NCBI GenBank assembly: GCA_002506605.1
Contig: DAXX01000011.1
Location: 22,693 to 35,553, forward strand
Origin: Thaumarchaeota archaeon UBA160
Lineage (GTDB): Archaea > Thermoproteota > Nitrososphaeria > Conexivisphaerales > UBA164
DNA: 12,861 nt
Direction of reading: 5' to 3'
Positions 8,155-12,861 of the stretch are shown one piece after another. Each line of letters begins with the position of its first letter. Positions within the stretch are counted from its first letter, which is position 1. A program made the translations under genes and the position numbers. Below the pieces are notes generated by a model. It did not search any database. It saw only the letters and a program-made list of their open reading frames with translations, and had not been told where the DNA came from.

Positions 8155-8177
8155 ATGTAAACAGTATTACAAAAATA

Positions 8178-8191
8178 AAAATTTAAATTTT
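8178..8191 (-). promoter_or_regulatory. AT palindrome / TATA box of the lrp-type gene
   Basis: AAAATTTAAATTTT is a perfect 14-bp palindrome centred about 30 bp from ATG 8154, consistent with a TATA box for a leaderless transcript. Its TTTAAA core is shared with the dppB palindrome at 4023-4040. It could double as an autoregulatory Lrp site, which is common in this family, but this is inference. Confidence 0.45.
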
Positions 8192-8213
8192 ATGGAAATC
8201 TTAATTAAAAATT

Positions 8214-9152
8214 TCAAAGCTCCGGCATGTTTAGCGTTGCCTTTAAACCTTTATACCTGTTCCTTATAGTAACTTCTGTTACCCCAGCTGCTTCTGCTAT
8301 GTCTTTTTGAGTCTTGTTTTCTCCTTCTAACACGCAAGCAACATAGAGAGCGGCAGCCGCCAAGCCCATAGGATCTTTGCCGGCCGAAATTCCTGACTGT
8401 ATAGCTTTTTTGATGATTTCTATAGCTTTTCTCGTCGTTTTTTCGCTTAGGCCCGCCTTTGCGGCGATCCTGCTTACTGACTTGATAGGATCAATTATTG
8501 GCATTTTAATATCTAATTCCCTCAATATTAGCCTGTAGCATCTGGCTATGTCTTTCTTCTTTATGCTTGATACAGCCGCAATATCCTTTAAGGTTCTTGG
8601 TATCTCGAGAGCCCTGCAAGCAGCATAAAGAGATGCGGCAATAAGCGCACTTATGCTTCTGCCCCTTACTAATCCTTTTTCTAGGGCTTTTCTGTAAATG
8701 TATGCCGCCCTTTCTACAACATTCTCAGAAACGCTGAGCTTATCCGCAAGCCTGTCCAGTTCGTTAAATGCCTGCCTAAGGTTCCTTTCTGCAGGTTCGT
8801 GAATCTGGCTTCTGCTGTCCCACATTCTTAGCCTGTCAAACGTGCTCTTATTAAATCCAGTTAGAGACTTTCCAGATGCGTCTTTATCTGACTGGTCCAT
8901 CACTGTTGAAAGCCCCATATCGTGCATCGCTATCGATAGAGGTATGCCGGCCCTGCTTCTGTCTTCCTTTTCCTCTTTTGAAAAAGCCCTCCACTCAGGT
9001 TTTAAATCCTCTACTTTTTCTCTTATGACGTAACCACAATTAGCACATATGATCTCCCCAGTATTAACGTCCATTAAGAGATCCTTTGAACCGCATCTTG
9101 GGCACCTGTCGATATTATCTATATCCGATGGAGAAACTCTTTTGTATGACAT
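8214..9152 (-). CDS. tfb: Transcription initiation factor TFB (TFIIB homologue)
   Basis: General archaeal initiation factor that bridges TBP-bound TATA/BRE DNA and RNA polymerase. It is 312 residues, normal for the family. The N-terminal zinc ribbon has Cys17, Cys20, Cys36 and Cys39 (CPRC ... CANC). The B-reader/linker region is at about 51-85 (PEWRAFSKEEKEDRSRAG). Two cyclin repeats follow, about 125-205 (AASLYAACRALEIPRTLKDI) and 219-305 (AAAALYVACVLEGENKTQKDI), the second ending in the BRE-reading helix-turn-helix (AAGVTEVTIRNRYKGL). All key elements are intact, so it should be functional; many archaea have several TFBs and whether this is the main one is unknown. Start ATG 9152 has GAGG about 10 nt upstream. 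It is preceded by the CYTH gene after 66 bp containing its own TATA. Confidence 0.97.
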   Translation of the reverse strand: MSYKRVSPSDIDNIDRCPRCGSKDLLMDVNTGEIICANCGYVIREKVEDLKPEWRAFSKEEKEDRSRAGIPLSIAMHDMGLSTVMDQSDKDASGKSLTGFNKSTFDRLRMWDSRSQIHEPAERNLRQAFNELDRLADKLSVSENVVERAAYIYRKALEKGLVRGRSISALIAASLYAACRALEIPRTLKDIAAVSSIKKKDIARCYRLILRELDIKMPIIDPIKSVSRIAAKAGLSEKTTRKAIEIIKKAIQSGISAGKDPMGLAAAALYVACVLEGENKTQKDIAEAAGVTEVTIRNRYKGLKATLNMPEL

Positions 9153-9188
9153 ATTAAAATTGCCTCATAAAAATATCTATATATCATG

Positions 9189-9203
9189 TATATAAATATT
9201 TCT
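9189..9203 (-). promoter_or_regulatory. BRE/TATA promoter of tfb
   Basis: On the minus strand AGAAATA (BRE-like, 9197-9203) precedes TTTATATA (9189-9196), centred about 40 bp from ATG 9152. The expected start is near 9166, giving a short leader that just includes the GAGG at 9163-9166. The box lies in the gap after the CYTH gene. Confidence 0.6.
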
Positions 9204-9209
9204 AAAAAA
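9204..9209 (-). terminator. Possible T-run terminator after the CYTH gene
   Basis: Six consecutive T on the minus strand, 9 bp past the CYTH stop codon and just before the tfb BRE/TATA. Archaeal polymerase terminates at such runs, so this may separate the two transcripts. It is short and the flanks are AT-rich, so the call is weak. Confidence 0.25.
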
Positions 9210-9218
9210 CTTTAAATA

Positions 9219-9731
9219 TCATTTTTCAGCCAAGAGCTCAGCATAGCCTTTTAATATAGGCTTCCATTCAATACCAGCGGCTTGTGCTATTTTTTTAACT
9301 TTTTCTATTTCTTCATCTGATTTTATTTCGACCTCAACAAAATTACCTAGATTTTCCACATTATCTATTTCAAATTTCAGACCTTCGAACATGATGATTG
9401 ATCTATCCTTTACAACTCTAAGTCTTTCCTTAATCCCAAGCGATTCAAAAATTTTTAATGCCAAAGTATGATCAGAAACTTTTATTTCGTATTCATCTCT
9501 ATTTTTGATTATATCTTTTTTCTGTGGACCTTTAAAAGTTAAAAAGCACTCATTACCAGAAATTCTTAACCTTAGCGCTGAACCTGAATTTTTCAGCTTA
9601 AAATCATCAAAGTCTAAGTATAAATCTATCTGCCTTTCTTTTTTAATAAATTTACCACCTCTGCCGATCAGAAAACCTTCAAAATCAAGATCCTCAGGAA
9701 ACTTAAGTTTTATTTCGCGTTCTTCAGCCAT
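9219..9731 (-). CDS. CYTH-domain protein (CyaB-like class IV adenylyl cyclase / triphosphate hydrolase family)
   Basis: CYTH proteins fold as a triphosphate tunnel that binds nucleotide or inorganic triphosphates with metal ions; members are adenylyl cyclases, thiamine triphosphatases or inorganic triphosphatases. The whole 170-residue protein is one such domain: ExExK signature E4-R-E6-I-K8, ALRLR basic pair (R54, R56), LTFKGP (K67), RDEYEIKV (R78, E80, E82), VVKDR (K108, R110), FEIDNVENLG (E121, D123) and FVEVEI (E133, E135). All tunnel residues are present, so activity is likely, but substrate cannot be assigned. ATG 9731 is chosen because MAEEREIK begins as the family does and fits the promoter distance; ATG 9752 would add 7 residues (MLFYIEC). 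It is divergent from the gene at 9792. Confidence 0.88.
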   Translation of the reverse strand: MAEEREIKLKFPEDLDFEGFLIGRGGKFIKKERQIDLYLDFDDFKLKNSGSALRLRISGNECFLTFKGPQKKDIIKNRDEYEIKVSDHTLALKIFESLGIKERLRVVKDRSIIMFEGLKFEIDNVENLGNFVEVEIKSDEEIEKVKKIAQAAGIEWKPILKGYAELLAEK

Positions 9732-9759
9732 ACACTCAATATAAAATAGCATAGCATAA

Positions 9760-9770
9760 TAAATTTATAT
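9760..9770. promoter_or_regulatory. Shared symmetric TATA-like element between divergent genes
   Basis: TAAATTTA (9760-9767) is a perfect palindrome, extended by TAT. Its centre is about 28 bp from ATG 9792 on the plus strand and about 32 bp from ATG 9731 on the minus strand, so one box could direct near-leaderless transcripts both ways. A second AT stretch at 9773-9790 could instead serve the minus gene with the ATG at 9752. Confidence 0.4.
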
Positions 9771-9791
9771 TTTGTTAAATTTATAATAAAG

Positions 9792-10121
9792 ATGATGAAA
9801 GCTGATGACTTGTTAAATTATGTCAAAGAAATAAATCTAAAATTAGATGAGTTGTTGAATAAGGCCTCAATTTTCTCTGAAGATTTAAAAAATTACGCTA
9901 AAGAACTTAGTGACGAAGCTAAAAAGAAATATATAGAAGATAAAAGCATGGAAGCAAAGAAAATTTTAGACGGATCAAAGCCTGATATAGAAAAAGAATG
10001 CGAAAACATTAAAGCCCATTATTCTGCCGAAGTTGAAAAAATTGAAAAAATTTTTCAAAACAACTGGGAATCTTTAAAAGAGATAGTAATGCAGGAGTTA
10101 GAGAAGAAGATTGAAGGGTAA
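9792..10121 (+). CDS. Short coiled-coil protein, possible A-type ATPase peripheral stalk subunit (H/G-like)
   Basis: A 109-residue, highly charged, almost entirely helical protein without cysteine-rich or catalytic motifs (one Cys). Acidic and lysine residues alternate with regularly spaced Leu/Ile/Ala across the whole length, as in the coiled-coil stalk subunits of archaeal/vacuolar ATPases (AhaH, subunit G). Sequence alone would not identify it; the assignment rests on length, composition and the 11-bp overlap with a subunit C-like gene downstream. In such enzymes the H subunit pairs with E to form the peripheral stator. Start ATG 9792 (MMKADD; second ATG at 9795) lies about 28 bp from the TATA-like element at 9760-9767, implying a leaderless mRNA. 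It could alternatively be an unrelated coiled-coil protein. Confidence 0.7.
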   Translation: MMKADDLLNYVKEINLKLDELLNKASIFSEDLKNYAKELSDEAKKKYIEDKSMEAKKILDGSKPDIEKECENIKAHYSAEVEKIEKIFQNNWESLKEIVMQELEKKIEG

Positions 10122-10986
10122 CGTTATATATGCTATTTCTAGATCGAGGGCTTTTCTTTCTAAATTACCTCCTTTGAGCGAAGCGGAAAGATACATCGAG
10201 CTGAACAACGAAAAAGAATTGCTAGAAAGGATAAGCAGAAAAATAAACTATCCGATACAAGCAAACACTGTTGAAGAGTATTTCAAAGAGCTTATAGGAA
10301 GTCTTACATATGAACTATCAAAAGAAACGAGTAAAGCGCGGGGCGAATTTAATTCTTTAATCCTTGAAAATATAAAGAACGCTATGCTAAAAAATATTAC
10401 AGGGGAAGCGCTGTATTACTATACATATCAATCTAAGCCTTTAGCTGAAGATTCCATCAAAAAAATTGAAAATGCAAGCGATTTGGAAAAGATAAAGCTC
10501 GGAAATTATGTTTTAGATTTGCAAATTAAATCTCCTTTAGAGGTCTGGCAAAACAGTAAAGATCTAGGGTTGCTAAACTTTGCGTTTGAAAAAATAAAAT
10601 TGATAGAAATAATAAAATATGCTGGTTACAACATGGCAACCCATGCCCTGATGGACATTCATAATTATAAAGTGTGCGCGCTAGCAGGTCAGACTCCAGT
10701 CTCTGAATCGCTTTATGTTAAACAAAAAGTTAAATGCAAAGATCTTCAGGAAGCCGCAACGTATTTATCTAAAAAATATAACATAGAAAATCCTGAAAGT
10801 TTTGATCTTCTTACATTGAAAATACTATATACAACAAATGTTTTTGAACTTTCAAAGTTTTCAGATGAAAATGCCCTAAACTTGATAGAAATTTTAAAAA
10901 TTTATGAAAGTCTATTCATCGGCATCAAAAACAGCATAAAAGAAAAATTTGAAAAAGAAACAATAAATAAGCTTTATCCTTTTTAG
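10111..10986 (+). CDS. A/V-type ATP synthase subunit C-like protein (tentative)
   Basis: Subunit C (the vacuolar d/AC39 family) is a funnel-shaped helical protein joining the rotor ring to the central stalk of archaeal ATPases. The assignment rests on the N-terminus, YAISRSRAFLSKL (7-19), which matches the family opening YAxxRxRAxxSxLL, and on the all-helical make-up with short repeated bundles (for example residues 20-60 and 205-245). At 291 residues it is shorter than typical archaeal C (about 330-380). Start TTG 10111 overlaps the upstream coiled-coil gene by 11 bp; AGGAG at 10093-10097 is 13 nt away. No A, B or other ATPase genes are adjacent, so the rest of the complex would be elsewhere. 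The ORF ends 20 bp from the convergent thermosome gene. Confidence 0.75.
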   Translation: MKGNVIYAISRSRAFLSKLPPLSEAERYIELNNEKELLERISRKINYPIQANTVEEYFKELIGSLTYELSKETSKARGEFNSLILENIKNAMLKNITGEALYYYTYQSKPLAEDSIKKIENASDLEKIKLGNYVLDLQIKSPLEVWQNSKDLGLLNFAFEKIKLIEIIKYAGYNMATHALMDIHNYKVCALAGQTPVSESLYVKQKVKCKDLQEAATYLSKKYNIENPESFDLLTLKILYTTNVFELSKFSDENALNLIEILKIYESLFIGIKNSIKEKFEKETINKLYPF

Positions 10987-10998
10987 TATTTCTATTCA

Positions 10999-11053
10999 GA
11001 AGATTTTTATGTTTCTTTTTCTGCTGAAGATTTTGATGTTTCTTTTTCTGCTG
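10999..11053 (-). repeat. 27-bp tandem duplication spanning the thermosome stop codon
   Basis: Positions 10999-11026 and 11026-11053 are identical except for one base (11008 T against 11035 G). The period is 27 bp, nine codons, encoding the tail repeat around AEKET-SKSS. The single difference turns a Ser codon (TCA) in the upstream copy into the TAA stop in the downstream copy, so the repeat runs through the end of the gene. Confidence 0.85.
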
Positions 11054-12656
11054 GCTTGCTTGCGGCTATAAGGTCATCGATCTTTATTATCATGCTAGCT
11101 GCCTCGGTTGCGGCCTTTATTATTTGTTCCTTTACTATTTCCGCTTCTATGACGTTGTTTTCCAGCATGTTATCTACTTTTCCTTTCAGAACATTTATAC
11201 CGGCCCATTTTTCTCCTTTTTGATGAGCTGCTTGTAACTCTGGCAATATGTCTAACGGTTCCAAACCTGCATTTTCTGCTAGAGTGAGGGCAAGCATTTC
11301 TAATGCTTCAGCAAATGCTAAAGCCGCTAGCTGAATCCTCCCTTCTAAAGTCTGTGCCCATTTTCTTAGCTGCGTCGCGGCTTCAATTTCTGCTGCCCCA
11401 CCGCCAGCAACTATGTATGGCCTTTCAAGAACATCCTTTACAGTCATGAGCGCATCATGTATAGATCTTTCTGCTTCATCTACTACCCTTTGGGCTCCAC
11501 CTCTGATGAGTATGCTAACAGCCTTTGGATTTTTGCATCCTTCAACAAATACCCACTTATCTTCTTCGATCTTTCTCTCTTCAACAAGTTCAGCATATCC
11601 AAGATCATCAGAGGACAGGTCATCTATGCTTGTTACTATTCTGCCTCCGGTAGCTCTAGACAGCTTGTCCATGTCGCTCATCTTTATTCTTCTTACAGCC
11701 AAAATTCCTTCTTTGGCTAGGTAGTGCTGCGCCATATCGTCAATGCCTTTCTGGCAAAGAACGACATTGGCTCCAACTGATTTGATCTTGTCGACCATTT
11801 GTTTAAGTATCTTGGTTTCTTCATCCAAAAAAGCTTTCATCTGTTCTGGATCTGTAATATTTATTTTAGCATCTATTTCAGTTTTTTCTATTTCGAGAGG
11901 AGCATTTAATAGCGCTATCTTAGCGTTTCTTACTAGCTTTGGCATACTTGCATGAACAACTTCCTTGTCTATGACTACTCCTTTTATCAATTGCGTATTT
12001 GTAATAGATCCTCCAGGTTTTTTCTCTACTTTAACGTTATCGATGTCTACTTTGTACTGGCCGTTAACTTTATCTGCAACCTGTAAAACTGCATTAACAA
12101 CTAGGTCTGCTAGATATTCAGCTTCGGTTGAAACCATCTTAGTTGAAAGCGTTGTCTTAGCTATTTTCTTAAGAACCTCTTTGTCATCTGGGTTAACTTT
12201 TTCAGCTATGCTCTTTAGGATTTTCAAGGCTTCTTGTGATGCCTTCATATAACCATCAATTATTATAGTTGGATGTATTCCTTTATCTATCAGCTCTTCA
12301 GCTTTTTCAATTAGGTAGCCTGCAAGAACCACAGTCGATGTGGTTCCATCTCCAACTTCATTGTCAGTAGCTTTTGCAATTTCTACCATCATTTTTGCTG
12401 CCGGATGTTGCACATCCATTTCTTTCAATATTGTAGCCCCATCGTTTGTTACTGTCACATCACCTAAACTATCTACCAGCATTTTGTCCATACCCTTTGG
12501 TCCCAATGAAGTTTTTACTATATCTTTTATTATTTTTACTGCTTCAAAGTTGTTTCTTTGCGCCTCCTTGCCTTTTTTCTCTGTTGTACCTTCTTTAAGT
12601 ATTAATACTGGTTGCCCTGTGGAAGTAACCGCTGGAATAGCAGTAGCATCAGCCAT
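11007..12656 (-). CDS. Thermosome subunit (group II chaperonin)
   Basis: ATP-driven protein-folding chaperonin of the archaeal cytosol, assembling as two stacked rings with a built-in lid. It is 549 residues, normal for the family. ATP-site motifs are intact: TSLGPKGMDKM (49-59), NDGATIL (71-77), GDGTTS (102-107, catalytic Asp103), and VAGGGAAEIEAA in the C-terminal equatorial part. The C-terminus is a charged Lys/Glu/Ser tail containing AEKET twice rather than the Gly-Met-rich tail of some thermosomes. Start ATG 12656 is firm: GGAGGTGA is 8 nt upstream and a TATA box about 47 bp upstream. It is monocistronic, convergent with the ATPase-like gene. Whether it is the alpha, beta or only subunit cannot be told here. 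Confidence 0.97.
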   Translation of the reverse strand: MADATAIPAVTSTGQPVLILKEGTTEKKGKEAQRNNFEAVKIIKDIVKTSLGPKGMDKMLVDSLGDVTVTNDGATILKEMDVQHPAAKMMVEIAKATDNEVGDGTTSTVVLAGYLIEKAEELIDKGIHPTIIIDGYMKASQEALKILKSIAEKVNPDDKEVLKKIAKTTLSTKMVSTEAEYLADLVVNAVLQVADKVNGQYKVDIDNVKVEKKPGGSITNTQLIKGVVIDKEVVHASMPKLVRNAKIALLNAPLEIEKTEIDAKINITDPEQMKAFLDEETKILKQMVDKIKSVGANVVLCQKGIDDMAQHYLAKEGILAVRRIKMSDMDKLSRATGGRIVTSIDDLSSDDLGYAELVEERKIEEDKWVFVEGCKNPKAVSILIRGGAQRVVDEAERSIHDALMTVKDVLERPYIVAGGGAAEIEAATQLRKWAQTLEGRIQLAALAFAEALEMLALTLAENAGLEPLDILPELQAAHQKGEKWAGINVLKGKVDNMLENNVIEAEIVKEQIIKAATEAASMIIKIDDLIAASKPAEKETSKSSAEKET

Positions 12657-12664
12657 TTACAATT

Positions 12665-12672
12665 TCACCTCC
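12665..12672 (-). promoter_or_regulatory. Shine-Dalgarno of the thermosome gene
   Basis: GGAGGTGA on the minus strand, 8 nt before ATG 12656, complementary to the 16S rRNA 3' end. It is the strongest ribosome site in the window and fixes the start codon. Confidence 0.85.
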
Positions 12673-12699
12673 AAAACCATGATGAATATATAACTACTG

Positions 12700-12707
12700 T
12701 TTATAAA
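12700..12707 (-). promoter_or_regulatory. TATA box of the thermosome gene
   Basis: TTTATAAA, a palindrome centred about 47 bp from ATG 12656. The predicted start near 12677 leaves a leader of about 20 nt containing the Shine-Dalgarno, so unlike the leaderless genes this mRNA has a proper 5' UTR. Confidence 0.6.
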
Positions 12708-12788
12708 TTTATCTATTTCTTTTGCTGATCCAGACAAGGTAACCTTCCTTCTCAGCATGAAGGTATTTAACTCTAATGGAGATTAAAA

Positions 12789-12843
12789 GGGCGAAAGCCC
12801 CCTTCTGTGAGGGAAGGAATGAATAACCCTTGAGGCTGTTCAA
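12789..12843 (+). mobile_element. Possible IS200/IS605-type right-end remnant with omega-RNA-like hairpins
   Basis: On the plus strand there is a GGGC-GAAA-GCCC hairpin (12789-12800), then CCTTC paired with GAAGG (12801-12817), then GAAT (12821-12824), an imperfect hairpin AACCC-TTGA-GG with a CT bulge and GTT (12825-12840), and TCAA (12840-12843). GAAT, then a bulged hairpin, then TCAA is the arrangement described for IS608-like right ends, and TnpB guide RNAs end just before the element boundary. A short open frame before it (12694-12786, ending KVFNSNGD) might be a tnpB tail, but I cannot recognise it. No TnpA or TnpB gene or left end is in the window. Alternatively, the minus-strand reading (hairpin then TTTT) may be a simple terminator for a gene further right. 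Confidence 0.25.
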
Positions 12844-12861
12844 TTAAGATCATTTCTTAAT

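Noticed and set aside
12340..12693. Plus-strand open frame of 117 codons opposite the 5' end of the thermosome gene
   Set aside because: It is a mirror of the strongly conserved chaperonin frame, has serine/phenylalanine-rich noise composition and no promoter or ribosome site; other plus-strand frames inside this gene are the same kind of shadow.
12679..12728. C/D-box guide RNA on the plus strand (ATGATGA at 12679 and CTGA at 12725)
   Set aside because: Spacing is right for an archaeal C/D RNA, but there is no internal D'/C' pair or terminal stem, and the stretch is occupied by the thermosome TATA box and leader.
12801..12850. tRNA-like T-loop (GTTCAATT) near the right edge
   Set aside because: No paired T-arm, anticodon arm or acceptor stem can be drawn around it.
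1..12861. CRISPR array or other spaced repeats
   Set aside because: Reading through the window showed no regularly spaced repeat units; the only clear direct repeat is the two-copy 27-bp duplication in the thermosome tail.

Overview
The window is archaeal chromosomal DNA from an AT-rich (roughly 35-40% GC by eye), probably thermophilic lineage. The evidence is a TFB-type general transcription factor, a group II chaperonin (thermosome), an Lrp/AsnC regulator, an apparent A-type ATP synthase subunit C, BRE/TATA promoters about 25-30 bp from start codons with little or no leader, and frequent TTG/GTG starts. Lineage below domain cannot be fixed from this sequence; a Thermoproteota (TACK) or Thermoplasma-like organism would fit the peptide transporter style.

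Positions 1-6770 (all minus strand, read right to left) form one oligopeptide/solute ABC transport locus: a large membrane-anchored substrate-binding protein (4050-6731), permease DppB (2995-4002), permease DppC with a roughly 225-residue outward-facing insertion (1461-2993), a small unrecognised anchored protein rich in N-glycosylation sequons (847-1464), and ATPase DppD (1-854, cut by the window edge). The last four are tightly packed or overlapping. The binding protein has its own near-leaderless promoter at 6757-6770, and a second AT palindrome/TATA lies in front of dppB. The binding protein appears circularly permuted relative to the usual SBP_bac_5 order.

Positions 6771-8154 hold a two-gene unit: an Lrp/AsnC regulator followed by a protein that looks like ThiI with an eroded PP-loop. 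Positions 8214-9152 encode TFB and 9219-9731 a CYTH-domain (CyaB-like) phosphatase/cyclase-family protein, both minus strand. At about 9760-9770 one symmetric TATA-like element seems to serve both the CYTH gene and a plus-strand pair at 9792-10986: a short coiled-coil protein (stalk subunit H-like) overlapping a subunit C-like gene of an A/V-type ATPase. These converge with the thermosome gene (11007-12656, minus), which has a textbook promoter and Shine-Dalgarno.

The last 150 bp (about 12710-12861) carry no recognised gene but contain ordered hairpins ending in a GAAT-hairpin-TCAA arrangement that resembles an IS200/IS605 right end or omega-RNA 3' end; this is tentative. No CRISPR array, tRNA or rRNA was seen. 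No gene-free stretch exceeds about 210 bp.
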